Assembly (NCBI RefSeq): GCF_038396675.1
Contig: NC_088921.1
Span: forward strand, 35,822,501-35,886,500
Origin: Hydra vulgaris
Taxonomy: Eukaryota; Cnidaria; Hydrozoa; Anthoathecata; Hydridae
Direction of reading: 5' to 3'
DNA length: 64,000 nt
Shown here: positions 1-11,827 of the stretch, piece after piece
Position numbering within the stretch: the stretch's first letter is position 1
Layout: every line of letters starts with the position of its first letter
Made by a program: the position numbers and the translations under genes
The notes under the pieces: model-generated
Databases searched by the model: none
What the model was told of the DNA's origin: nothing
What the model saw: the letters and a program-made list of their open reading frames with translations, nothing else

Positions 1-1278
1 TGCGAATGTAATGTACCTAAATGAACATTGTGGCAACGTCTCTTGAACATTAATTTTTAACTGTGTATACACAATTTTCTAAAACATTCACAGAACATGC
101 TTGAACATTCTCAACATTTGTTGAATATACTCAAAGGTTTTGTGTTAGCTGGGTAGCTACATGTTGTAAGCTATAAAGTATAGCTATATTGCAGCTATAA
201 AACTGCAATATAGCGACATAGATAGCAACATGTCTTAAAATAAGATCACTATGTTAAAAGTTCAGTTTTTATCATAAATATATCAAATCCAATACTAATA
301 ATCAAATTTTTTCAAATGTAAAAACAAAATAAAACAGTAATGTGAGATAAAAAAAATTGCTCCAAAAATTGATATAAAGCTAGCTATTTGCTAGTCAATT
401 GCTAGCTGATTTTCTACTGAGTCTTTATAAGTTAAATTTCTTTAGAAACAACATTTCTTTTGAAGTAATATTTCTTTAAAATAATTTTGCTCCGCATATT
501 TCTTTTCTCATTGAAAATAAAGACCTCGAAATACAGTTTGACATGAGGTAGGCTGTTGTTTCTTTTTATGCCTGACCAAGTCCCAAACTCCATTTTATTG
601 TTGGCACTGTTCCAATATAATTTGCACTCTTTTATTTTTTAAATGTTTGAAAGTTTTCCTGACTAAGAAGAAAATGTTTGTTTTATTGTCTGATTTATTG
701 AGGGAGTAGTGCAGCAGAGTGTACATATATCGACTGAAATAGGTTGAACATGCAAGGAGTGCCTCTATATCGACTCATAGTTTTGGATAGGGCAGGCACT
801 TTTTTTTACTAAAATATTTTTTTTTGGTTTTGTTGACTATTTATTTTTTGATGTCAACAAATTTTAGAAATTTTGTTCTATAATTTAATAAAAAGTGATA
901 GTGAATTGCGGTATCTGGAAATGTTTCCGGTCTTTAAATTTTTAGCTTTTTAAAAACCGTTAACTTTATTTTTATCACTAAACTCAAAAGGTGTTATTCA
1001 AAATAAGATATTTTTATTGATCTTAAGTTATGATATAAAATCTCATTATAGAACCATATTCTTACTATTATTATTATCATTAAAAATTATGAATAAAACA
1101 TTAATATTTTAATTCATATTATAAATCATCAGGTAAAATTAGAAAAGTAAAGCATTCATTACAATGTAGTATTAAAAAACAATCGCAAATCGCAACAGTG
1201 TAAAAAAATTTAGCGGTGATCAAATATTTTAAATGAAAGAAATCGTGAAATAAGATATAAAATACTTTTATATCTTAT
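1..1278. other. AT-rich stretch without a recognisable gene
   Basis: No supported gene is seen. The stretch consists of A/T runs and short simple repeats. The only recognisable piece is the repeat relic at 690-810, listed separately. The first 150 bases hold several copies of a GAACATT-like motif that may belong to a transposon end, but no partner end was found. Confidence 0.6.
690..810 (+). repeat. Diverged relative of the 42-bp minisatellite element of 21-23 kb
   Basis: Two degenerate units carry AGTGC, then TATATCGACT, then a spacer. They are followed by GGGCAGGCA and a T/A-rich tail. The same order occurs at the end of the minisatellite in the elements at 21278-23330: AGTGCTGCTACATCGACTGA units, then GGGCAGGCAG, then poly-A. 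I infer an old member of the same family. Alignment by eye only. Confidence 0.5.
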
Positions 1279-2990
1279 TTAAATCTTATTCAATAGCTTC
1301 TTATAAATTAAATGCTCATAATTCTTTAGCAGATATGTAATTAAACAAAATGAAAGACAGGAATTTAAAAGTACAAAAACTAATCGAGTTTCTAACGTTA
1401 AGTTTAATTCCAAAACAGCGTTTATTGCTATTTTAATTTCATTAATTTTATCAGCAAATGGCTTAACACTTTTAATTCTTGCAGACCACCGTGTATTTGA
1501 AATAGTGTGCAAAGAACATCCAGTATTATTTTTTAATATTTCCCATCTTTGTGGCCTACTACTAAATATATTGTATAGTTTTTTTATAGTGCCGAAAAAT
1601 CTTACAACATGAATGCAAGATTCTGCTGCATGAACACCACATAAATTTAAACTATAACATGCACAAGGAGAAAAAATTGCCAATGGATTAATTTGCAAAA
1701 TGCGAGCTTGTGCACCTTTATATGATCCACTCATGTTAGATCCGTTATCATATCCTTGTGCACTACAGTCACTTATAGGAATATTATACCTTTGTAGCGT
1801 TTCAAGAATTAAATTAGCAATATCTTCTCCAGTCTTCTTATTGCAGTCAACAAATGCAAGAAATCTTTCCATAAGTTCGAATTTGTTGGACTTAATAGTA
1901 ACGTACCGTAAAATGAATGTAGTTTGTTCTATATGCGCAGAATCGGGTGTTGCGTCTACAATAAGGGAATAATACTTCATAGTTTCTCTTTCCTTTAAAA
2001 TACAATTTCTCAAGTAATCTGCACAGCATGATATGAATTCATTTTGAATGTCTGGCGATAAGTAATGTACTCGCAATCTCTGCTTTTCGATTTGTGTCTG
2101 CTTTATGTTTTTTAAATGTTCTTTTAAAAGCAGATCGTAATGACTCAAAAGTTCTAATAATCCTAGAAAATTTCCATTGTTCGAATCTCCAATCAAATGA
2201 GTAACACCTCTAAAGGCAATCCACGCTCAGCAAGAAACAAAATTACATCTAATAATCGTTTTAATAAATCTTTCCATTTCTGTGTCTCATTTTGTATTTG
2301 TTTTACTATATAGCAATCAATAGTGTTATGTTTATTAATATTTTTTTCTAAATTTCGCCACTGGATATAACAAGGTTTATGATTACTAGATTTTTCATGG
2401 TCAAGTATTCTGTCATATAATTTTTTGTACCCTCTATTAACCTGCCAACCATTTTCTGTAGCAAAAATTCATCTTTGCTCATGAAATTTATAAAATAAAC
2501 GTCAAGGAAAACAAAACAAAGCATTTTTAGATTTGCTCCAAGCTAACCAATCACGAGGAACTATTTCTTTATTTTTTAAACGAAAGCTTAATAAATAGGT
2601 AGGGAATTGACAACCGTGTTTATCTACAGGAAATATTGTTGGGTGTAGTTCTGGACCTCTTAGAATGGCATCTTCTACCTCTTTTGGTGTTACCTTTACT
2701 TTTACCACTCCAATATCGATGTTGGCACAGTCGGTATACAAAGAAAGTATCGAAATATCAGAAATTCCAACAAATTCCGTTTCATTCCTTGTGCCTAATG
2801 GGTCCGAATCAATATCTCCATTATCACAATAATCATCATTCTGTGTTTTTGAAGAAATTTTAAACCCCAAATTTTCTAGTGTTCTCATACCTCTAGAACT
2901 TTCTTCATTTCTTTTTTGTCGCTCTTTTTGTTTTTCGTATTTATCGCCAAATTTATGGCGAGAAATCATATTCTGTATTTCAGAAATTAA
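1279..2990 (-). pseudogene. hAT-type transposase relic (ZMYM1/DUF4371-like)
   Basis: Minus-strand coding remains in two open blocks. 2969-2502 holds the N-terminal TTF-type zinc finger end (RDWLAWSKSKNALFCFP). 2196-1279 holds the DUF4371/RNase H-like catalytic part, including NNGNFLGLLELL, YYSLIVDATPD, ERFLAFVD, GYDNGSNMSG and NTRWSAR. hAT transposases cut and paste DNA in the nucleus; ZMYM1-like host proteins derive from them. The expected Cys after CFP is a TGA stop, and the link between the two blocks (2500-2200) carries several stops. The C-terminal half with the hAT dimerisation region is missing after 1279. No terminal inverted repeats or 8-bp target duplication were recognised, so element limits are unknown. 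This is a dead copy, not a host gene. Confidence 0.85.
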
Positions 2991-4440
2991 AACGTAGCTC
3001 TTTATACAGAATTTATAAATAAATAATGCAAATTAAAGTTTACGAATAATAACGTTTTTTTAATGATATTAATATTTGAATAATAATATTTTGTATTTAA
3101 CACAATTGTAATATTTATTAAAAGTTTTAATTTAACACATATATGTTATTTACATAATGTAAACTAAAATTAAAAATATACGTTTACAAAAAACATTAGC
3201 GTGTCTAAAACGAAAATATTAAAATGCAGCATTAATGAGAGATCAAGTCATGCAATCTTTACAACTGTTAACGTTTTATAAGAAAATTAACAAATGAAAA
3301 GTTAACAATGTTGATTGAAAAAATTCGAACTTTAGTTTTGATTGAAATTTAATTGAAAAATATTCGATTGAAAAAATTCGAATTTTAATATTACAAAAAA
3401 AAAATAGCAAGAATAAAAAGAAGCATATTTGTTAAAAATTTTAAAGACAAAAAATAAGTGATGAATAAATAAGACTTCATGAAAAAAAACTATTTGTACA
3501 CACACGGGGCCCTGGGAATCTTCCCCGTCTACCCCTCCCCTCCTCTCTTGGCGGCCATAATCGCCTGTATAATATTTTGTTGACTAAGACATATTTCCGT
3601 TAAGTAATCAGGTCTGCGAATTATGAAAAGATGAAAAAAATTAAAATGATAAATTTTGGGGTATCATAAAATATAAATGTTTGTAGCAAAAAAAACCCAG
3701 AACGAAGATTCTTTTTTTAAAAAAAAAAAATTTTAAAATCACAATCGCTTGTCTAAATTTAAATAAGATTTTAAATAAATAAGTTATTTAGGTAAAATGA
3801 ACATCATAGTTTAATAATATGATCTGTTCTGATTGTTTATTAACAATTTTTCTTAGTTATAAGCTCTTTCTTGGTCAATATTTTTATCAAATTTCACAAA
3901 AAATACAATTCTTGTATTTTTTTTGTGAAGTTTGATAGAAATATTGTATTTTGACAACTATATATAGTAAATATATGTCAGAACCGATTAGAACTAGAAT
4001 CTATAGTGGGTCAAGGCCCTTTTTCAAAAGATTTTAACTAAATTCATGTTCACGCCGATGAGTGAAAGTGATCTAAAGACTCCAAAACAGTGTTCTTTAG
4101 ATTCACTATAAGGGCTAATAAAAAGATTTTGAAAGTTATATGTAAAAAAGAAAAGTCTCTTTAAATATTAAAAAAACAGGAAGCAAAAAAAATTATAACC
4201 TAAAGCTCTTGTTTGAACATAATACGCTGATAAAATCATGCTAATTCCAAATAAATAAATTTTAACAATTTGTAAATTGCCTTAATTACACCGAGTAACT
4301 TAAAACATTAAAATTTTTTAATAAATAATTCCTCAAAGTTTCCTTCAACACAAAAATTGAATTTAATGTTTCATACAATGCGCAAATAGATTTAGTATAA
4401 TTTTTTATTGGTTTATTGAAAATTTTTTATTTATAATCCT
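2991..4440. other. AT-rich stretch, no gene seen
   Basis: No supported gene. Contains A/T runs, a repeated ATTCGAA-type motif near 3320-3390 and an isolated GC-rich patch near 3505-3560 (GGGGCCCTGGG, then C-rich). An unclassified sequence lies at 4040-4130. None of these matched a family I recognise. Confidence 0.55.
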
Positions 4441-4454
4441 TAAATTAATATCCA

Positions 4455-4610
4455 ATGTCCTCTACTTTCAAAAAAAGTAGAGGACATCTGTCTCAAAAAG
4501 AAGCAAAGTTATTTAAAAATTTCAAAAGTAATCATCATTTTAAAAAAATATTAGAAAAAAATAGTTATAATTAAAAAAAACTTTTTTTTAATTTTTTAAA
4601 TATTTTTTTT
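4455..4610 (+). repeat. Diverged copy of the palindromic MITE at 41.9-42.5 kb
   Basis: Starts with a hairpin (arms ATGTCCTCTACTTT at 4455-4468 and its complement at 4474-4487). It continues with a CTCAAAAAGAAGCAAAG...ATAATTAAAAAAAACTT stretch that aligns by eye with 42110-42200 inside the palindromic element at 41911-42526. Only one arm is recognisable here. Confidence 0.5.
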
Positions 4611-4748
4611 TGGTATTAAGGATCATATTGCACAGTTCAGACTTGAGGTGGCCCCCCTAAACCTAATTACATTTTGGAAATGTTTAATAGAGTTGCTTGT
4701 GAAAAACAATAAAAACTTTAGAATAGAAGACATAATAAGAATTGGAAC

Positions 4749-5832
<1,084 letters not shown>

Positions 5833-5898
<66 letters not shown>

Positions 5899-5914
5899 TA
5901 ATAACAATAATAAC

Positions 5915-5981
<67 letters not shown>

Positions 5982-5982
5982 G
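5833..5982. repeat. (TAA)n microsatellite
   Basis: Trinucleotide tract of about 150 bases with a few AAC and AGT interruptions. Confidence 0.95.
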
Positions 5983-6059
5983 CTACATAATAATAATTGT
6001 TAATGTTGATGTTTGTATAAACATTTATATAATTTTTTACAATGATAAATTTTTTTTTA

Positions 6060-6250
6060 AAGTTATTTGGCTTGGGCCCTAAATATACCTTGAATACCTT
6101 GGGCCCTGAATATACCCTGATTAACTCTTTCTGGCTGTGGGCCCTGCAGGCCCTTTGCTACACAACTGCTGCTACATCAAGAGAAATAAGTATAACATGC
6201 AAGTAGTGCTGCAACATTGATGCTGGGTTTCACTAGGGCAGGCAATCTTT
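6060..6250 (+). repeat. Second diverged relative of the 42-bp minisatellite element
   Basis: Contains ACTGCTGCTACATCAAG, then AGTAGTGCTGCAACATTGATG, then GGGTTTCACTAGGGCAGGCAATC and a T/A tail. This is the same order as the minisatellite end of the elements at 21-23 kb. The upstream part has three GGGCCCT motifs not seen in the young copies. Confidence 0.5.
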
Positions 6251-6669
6251 TTATTAAAAAAAATTAATTTGTTTTCTAATTTTTTAATTAAATTTTGAGG
6301 TAATTAGCTTGGATTTAATAATTTTAAAACTGATTTTTTCTAAATTCTTTGTAGTAAATCAATTTTAAATTAAAGTAAAAACATTGAATTTATGGTGGCC
6401 TATAACTCAATCTAATTTTAAAATTTTATAAATCTTAGATTATGATGTTTTTGATTTTCAACCAAGTATTTTTGATTTTTATATTTACACCTAATTAAAC
6501 ATGTACTACTAATTTTCCAACCTACTAAATCATTGATCTACTTTATTTTTGACCTACTGAATTTTCAATCTACTGAATATTCAACCTACTGTTTTTTGAA
6601 TTTTATAACTATGTCTTTCCAGTATTTATTTTTTTGTTGATTTGAATACGAGCCAAATTTGATCATTCT

Positions 6670-6735
6670 TGGCAAAGTGGTTGAAGCGCTGTCTTCAGAA
6701 TTGAGAGGTATCAGGTTTGATAAATGTTCGATGAA
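6670..6735 (+). repeat. tRNA-like SINE head (degenerate)
   Basis: An A-box-like AAGTGGTTGAAGCG and a B-box-like GGTTTGATAAA lie about 35 bases apart, as in a tRNA-derived pol III promoter. No complete cloverleaf is possible and no body or tail matching the three better SINE copies in the window was found. Confidence 0.3.
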
Positions 6736-7100
6736 AACGTATTGATTGTTTATTTAAAAAAAAAAATTGTAGTTTAAAAAGAAACAATGTTTAAAACACA
6801 GACCAGATAATCGGTTGAAAATTAATTTATCTCAAATCGGTCTAACTATCTGACATTTTTATTCACTTTGTCATTCATTTAGATTTTTTTTTTTTTTTGT
6901 TTAGTTTTTTATTTTTTTAATTTAGTTTTTATTTCTTTTCCAGTTTGATAGTTTTTGTTTTAGTTGACATTTGTTTATTCAGTGCATTTTTTAAACGCGC
7001 TAACTTAAAACATGTAAGGAGTCATGGCCAAGTTGTCAAAACAAAGTGTTATATGCATGGTCATACACGACGTGCAACAGCACACATCTCCTGAGAAGGC

Positions 7101-7252
<152 letters not shown>

Positions 7253-7764
7253 TGTTTTTCCATTAGTTTTCCATGGTAAAATAGCATGTTTTGTTTTCAA
7301 GTTTTTTGAAATCTAGTATTATTTCAATTGTCATATAAAAATGTAAAAAGCAAATTCTATTTATAATTTTAAAAAATAGTATATATAAATATGATAATTA
7401 ATAACTTCAAGCTTTAACAAAATAAAAAGAATCATCAATAAAACGTATTCAATCCAAAAAAACATCAAGACCATTTATAAGTGTGATTACACCACCAACT
7501 TTAATTGCAGAACCAGGTAATATCAAACAAATTACCATTCACATTTTAATATTCATTATTATTTTCACTACAGTTAGTATCATTGTCTATTTCACCAATC
7601 TTGACAATACATCATAATACATCATACAATACATCATAAATCATAGTACATCATACATAATACATCATACAAGACATAATTAATTTTCTTTATTTCCTAA
7701 TTTATTTATACTTATAATTATTATCTATTATAACTTGCTTTATAATTATGGATCAACACCTAAT

Positions 7765-8450
7765 GTTTTGAATATTCTATATAAATGTTGCCAAATGTTG
7801 GGTAACATTTATATAGAAAAAAGTAGCAATGAATAAATCATCATATATAAGTAATAATTATAAGACTATTACCGCTTTTTCGTATGAGCTTTCTGCATGG
7901 TGTACAACATCATTTATATTTCCAGTCAAATCTTCCTACTTATAATGTAGTAATTTAAGTAAAATGATTGAGTCAAAATAAAAAGATTTATGCACATATA
8001 TAAATGTTACCTGTATGTTGGTAACGTTTATATAGAACAAGGCAGCTATATAAGGCAGTTATATAGAACAAATATAGTATTACATATAAATTGTAGTTTG
8101 AAAAAAAACTTACTTCATCTGAGTTATCTGCATGATGTACAACATCATTTATATTGTCAGTCAAACCTGCCTGCTGATAATGTAGTAATTTAAATAAAAT
8201 GATAAAGTTAAAATGAAAAGATTAATGCACATATATAAATGTTACCTTTAAGTTGGTAACATTTATATAGAACAAGGCAGAAACAAATATATTGTTACTT
8301 ATAAATGGTAATTTAAAAAAAGCATACTTCTTCTTTGTCCAACCTATCTGAAAGGTGTAAAATATTATTTTTATCGTCAGTCAAACTTGCCTGCTTATAA
8401 TGCAGTAATTTAAACAAAAGGATAAAGTTAAAATAAAAGGACTTATGCAC
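7765..8450. repeat. Tandem array of ~234-bp units, each with an exon-like block and a hairpin
   Basis: Three tandem units (about 7770-7985, 7990-8220, 8225-8450) plus a broken fourth at about 8925-9020. Each has a palindromic block of the form TATAAATGTTACC-spacer-GGTAACATTTATA, then on the minus strand an exon-like block with AG acceptor and GT donor. The units have diverged by base changes and small indels. The array is too diverged to be an assembly duplicate. Confidence 0.8.
7873..8390 (-). CDS. Candidate array of three tandem phase-0 mini-exons, function unknown
   Basis: On the minus strand each repeat unit carries an open block bounded by a splice-like AG and GT: 8390-8328 (63 nt, donor GTATGC), 8170-8114 (57 nt, donor GTAAGT) and 7935-7873 (63 nt, donor GTAATA). 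All are multiples of three and start and end in phase 0, so they could be joined in any combination without a frame change. The peptides are related: ASLTDDKNNILHLSDRLDKE (then E), AGLTDNINDVVHHADNSDE and EDLTGNINDVVHHAESSYEK (then A). A fourth copy at 8936-8975 has lost the frame. I do not recognise the family, and no flanking exon of the same gene was found. It could be part of a repeat-rich host protein or a decayed repeat that mimics exons. RNA-seq junctions would decide. Confidence 0.4.
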
Positions 8451-9428
8451 ACACTATTAAATTTAAAAAGTTATTATATTTTTACTTTACTATTTAAAAC
8501 GAAATAAACATAACAATTATAATAAATATGTAATTTATTAAGTATAGTAATGTAAAAACATAATAAATATGAAAGTGTATACACAAATTGATTTATTTTT
8601 ACTTTAAACAAGCACTTCACATTAGTTAAAAAAAAAACAAATAAAAATATTTGTGTTTTAATAGATAAAAGTGTATTATTTATAAATATTGCTTTTATAT
8701 GCTTACATTTTACTGTGAAGTAAAATCTTGTGCATTAATTAACTTCCCTTTCTAATATTTTTAAAACATTACCGTAATTGTTCTTGGAACATCGTTACAA
8801 GTTGAATCCCAAAGATTATGCTCATATCTTTTCTGGTTAATTCGAACTCAAATCACTATTTTAATTAGACAGCTTTTGAACTATTAAAAAAAATATTAAA
8901 TGCATATAAAAACTGACGTTATAAATGATATAAATGATGAACAACATTATTTATATCACCAGTCAAACCTGTTGGCTTATAATGTAGTAATTTAAATAAA
9001 ATAATAAACTAAATATAACAGGATTTATACGCAAACTATTACATTATTTGCATACTTTAATAATTCTGCTATTTAATAGTAATGAATAAATATCCCTACT
9101 AGATATGGTCACTAACTAAATCCTAACTTGAATGTTTGCATCAACAAAAAGACAAAAATAACTTAACAGAACTAAAATTTAATAAAACATTTACCATAAA
9201 ATAAAGTGTTTTAACTTTAAACATTTTTATGCAAACTAAAGCCATTAGAAAAAAATTAAAAAAGATAGTACTAGTTATCTTTTGTACATTAGTTATCTAA
9301 TCTTATCCGATACACTGCTCATCTAAGTTTATCTAATACACTGGTTATATAATGTACATTAAAACTAAAATATATGTAGTAAACCAAGTAAATAAAAAAT
9401 CAAACTGATTCATTTGACATTACTATTA
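8451..9428. other. AT-rich stretch, no gene
   Basis: Holds only the broken fourth mini-exon unit (8925-9020). The rest is A/T-rich sequence without recognisable features. Confidence 0.55.
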
Positions 9429-9485
9429 CTTCGCTTACTTTGCATAACTTTCTATACTATTGCAAGTTATGCAAAGTAAGCGAAG
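9429..9485. repeat. Perfect 22-bp inverted repeat
   Basis: Arms CTTCGCTTACTTTGCATAACTT (9429-9450) and its exact complement (9464-9485), with a 13-nt loop. Probably a small foldback element or a relic of one; no target duplication was defined. Confidence 0.8.
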
Positions 9486-9589
9486 CTATTGGCAATAGCT
9501 AGAATAAGATAAATATATGCATTTTATAATGCCTCATAATATGATAATATGCAGAGATGTAAAGATAGTAAAGGTTAACACCAAGACAT

Positions 9590-9705
9590 TATGACTCAAT
9601 ACCAAGACTAAGACCAAGACTCAAAGCTTCAAGACCAAGACTCCAAGCTTCAAGACCAAGACAGTTAAGTCTCGAGACGTCTCAGGACCAAGGTTTAAAT
9701 CTCAA
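9590..9705 (+). repeat. Short minisatellite of AAGACCAAGACTC-type units
   Basis: Irregular tandem copies of ACCAAGACT and CAAGCTTCAAGACCAAGAC. No coding meaning is apparent. Confidence 0.6.
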
Positions 9706-9939
9706 AACCAACATTCTAGCTATTGCAAGTATGTCTAGTTGTTTATATCTGTATGTTTAGTTTGAATAATATTATATGTGATGCATTATAAAAAACATAT
9801 AATTTGTAACCTTAGTAAATTAAAAAAAATAGAAGAATGCAAAAAATATTATTTACTCAAGTTACAAATGTAACTCTACATGTTCGACGACATCTTTAAT
9901 TGCGCATTTGTAAAACCCATGGTGCAGCATGAGTTTTGA

Positions 9940-10250
9940 AAATAAAACCGTGGTCTTTTACGTATAAAACAGGAATCCAAATTTGAAACACCAGGTGAAC
10001 TTAAAACAAATAAACTTAGATGCTACTCTAAAACATTCGACAAGTGTTTAAAAAATTAATATCTAAATTAGCTTTGCTTAACTTTCTTGGCAACTTTTTA
10101 AGTTTTCTAAAATTCTTATTAGAAACTTGTTTGTTAATTTTAAGATTATCATTAGCAATATCGGTGGTTGCTCGAATAGGTACATTAGTGTATAGGCTTG
10201 TGATGTTGTATGATACTAAGTATTTTCCATAAATGTTAGCTTGATTCACA
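9940..10250 (-). mobile_element. Penelope-like element fragment, minus strand
   Basis: Minus-strand coding remains from 10249 to about 9950 include SYNITSLYTNVPI, the Penelope-like reverse transcriptase core motif, next to KLSKANLDINFLNTC, an upstream N-terminal motif. That motif occurs again on the + strand at 11190-11250. The two blocks are thus inverted copies flanking the + strand C-terminal block at 10285-10760. The order shows internal deletion and rearrangement. Penelope-like elements replicate by target-primed reverse transcription and often form tandem or inverted partial copies. Confidence 0.7.
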
Positions 10251-10284
10251 TCTATTTCTACTAATCAGCATGAATCCGAAAACC

Positions 10285-10760
10285 AAGAAGTCATGAAAAA
10301 CTACTTTACACTTCCTTATGTTGGTAATATATCTGATCAAACCAAAAAGAGTTTAAACTCTATCATTGTAAACCTATAAACTTTAATTTATTTTTTACCT
10401 CCTTTAAAATTTTTAATATGTTTTCACCAAAGGATCCTCTTCCTGTAGAGTTCAAATCATCCTTTGTTTATAAATGTGTATATGCAGGATGTAAATCCTG
10501 TTATATAGGCAAAACTTCTTGCCATTTTAAAACACAAATAATTGAACATTACAGGAGAGACAAAAGCTAACATATATACAAACATCTCCATGCTAACAAT
10601 AATTATTTTAATAATTATAGTAATAACTGTTCCTCGATATTGGATTCTGCCTCCAATAAATTTGAGCTTAAGATTAAGGAAAGTTTGTTCATTGAATGGA
10701 AAAATCCAGATATGAACAAACAGTTGAACCATTATAAAATATCATTTTTCACATTTTAAT
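10285..10760 (+). mobile_element. Penelope-like element 3' coding part with GIY-YIG endonuclease
   Basis: Plus-strand remains: a thumb-type piece (LPYVGNISDQTKKSLNSII), a few stops, then the GIY-YIG endonuclease start YKCVYAGCKSCYIGKT with its Cys pair, then IIEHYRRDK and a C-terminal ESLFIEWKNPDMNKQLNHY. The RT-GIY-YIG order is diagnostic of Penelope-like elements. The ORF is broken by stops and frameshifts, so the copy is inactive. The paralogous copy at 54363-55350 has the same layout. Confidence 0.85.
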
Positions 10761-10925
10761 TACCATTTTATTAGTCGTTAACCTTTTGTTAAAAAAATAA
10801 TTTAATAATTTTTTTATTGTATTTCTTATATTGCCTGTTTTGTCGGAATTAATAAAAAAATTTTCATTTATATTTTATTACTGTAGAATATTTGTATATA
10901 AAATTAAGTTTTTTTTTTAACCCAG

Positions 10926-10953
10926 CTGAAGATGACTATAAAATGGTGGAAAC
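10926..10953 (+). ncRNA. Degenerate hammerhead-like motif after Penelope 3' end
   Basis: CTGAAGA, then a weak stem II (ACTAT with ATGGT around AAA), then GAAAC and ATGTA. This is the same arrangement and position as the better copy at 55517-55550. Penelope-like elements are known to carry type I hammerhead ribozymes in their terminal repeats. Stem I is not convincing, so cleavage is doubtful. Confidence 0.35.
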
Positions 10954-11057
10954 ATGTATTCTAATTTTATTTGTTAAAAAATGGTTTTTATTAATAAGTG
11001 GAAAAAATTAGTCTTATTTTTCATTCGTTTTATTAGTCTTATTTAATTATTATAATA

Positions 11058-11128
11058 TTTATTTTTTGCGAATGAAAAATAAGACTAATTAAAAATTAGT
11101 CTTATTTTTCATTCGCAAAAAATAAATT
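11058..11128. repeat. Inverted repeat at a Penelope junction
   Basis: Arms TTTTTTGCGAATGAAAAATA and onward into AGACTAATT, with the complement ending at 11128, almost no spacer. A third partial copy of the arm lies at about 11008-11028. It sits between the upstream copy's 3' end and the next copy's 5' fragment. Confidence 0.75.
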
Positions 11129-11460
11129 TTGGAAACATATTAAAAGACATCACAATAAGTATAAACAAGTTTCTAAAAAGGATTTTAGAAAACTTGAAAA
11201 GTTGCATAGAAAGTTAAGCAAAGCTAATTTAGATATTAATTTTTTAAACACTTGTTGAGGTTTTGGAGTAGCACCTAAGTTTATTTGCTTTAAGTTCAAC
11301 TGGTTTTCCAATTTGGATGTTTTATATGTAAAAGACTACTCTGAAGTGCAATAGTTAAGCGTAACAAAGAAAAGTTTCATCTATGCAAAGAAATTTTGCT
11401 TTAGAAGAAAATTTAGAATTAGCTGTGTCTTCTATTGATTTTTCTATTGATTTATCTTAA
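11129..11460 (+). mobile_element. Penelope-like element 5' fragment
   Basis: Remains of the N-terminal region (KLHRKLSKANLDINFLNTC, then FGVAPKFICFKFNWFSNLD), broken by stops. It aligns by eye with the minus-strand fragment at 9940-10250. Its position just after the 3' end of another copy suggests a tandem Penelope arrangement. Confidence 0.65.
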
Positions 11461-11493
11461 ATAAAGCGCTGAAACATAATTTGGAAAAAGAGA

Positions 11494-11517
11494 ATGTATA
11501 TATGTTTGTATATATAT

Positions 11518-11551
<34 letters not shown>

Positions 11552-11556
11552 ATATG

Positions 11557-11645
<89 letters not shown>
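11494..11645. repeat. (TA)n microsatellite with TATG/TGTA interruptions
   Basis: Dinucleotide tract interrupted by GTA units in the first half and pure TA afterwards. It lies about 100 bp upstream of the first visible MORN5 exon. Confidence 0.95.
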
Positions 11646-11648
<3 letters not shown>

Positions 11649-11748
11649 CACACATTTTTTAATTTTTAAAAATTAAAAAAAATTTTTTTAATTATTTTTA
11701 AAATCCAGAAACTATTAAACAACTTAATTCCAGTTTTTTCAATTCTAG

Positions 11749-11827
11749 GTTTCATGGTGATGGCACTTTGCATTTTCCTGGAGGTAGCAAATTTGTTGGG
11801 ACTTGGAAGAATGGAAAATGTATCAAG
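11749..11827 (+). CDS. MORN5-like gene, first visible exon (MORN repeat)
   Basis: Exon of 79 nt after a TTCTAG acceptor. It encodes FHGDGTLHFPGGSKFVGTW and then KNGKCIK, a MORN repeat (YxGxGxxxxxxGxxYxGxWxxG pattern). The phase fits a preceding exon that ends in the first two bases of a codon. With the exons at 15125-15236, 15357-15488 and 15598-15686 it reproduces the layout of MORN5: MORN repeats followed by a conserved C-terminal part. MORN5 is a small protein found in animals, often linked to cilia and testis expression; its biochemical role is not established. The donor here is AAG|GCAAAT, a GC donor. With it the reading frame joins exactly to GGA GAA at 15125 (IK|GEYLF). Without splicing the frame ends three codons later at TAG. 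The 5' exons with the start codon and earlier MORN repeats were not found, and may lie in unrecognised sequence upstream or outside the window. Confidence 0.85.

Noticed and set aside
10457-10732. 91-residue minus-strand frame
   Set aside because: Antisense shadow of the plus-strand GIY-YIG region of the Penelope copy.
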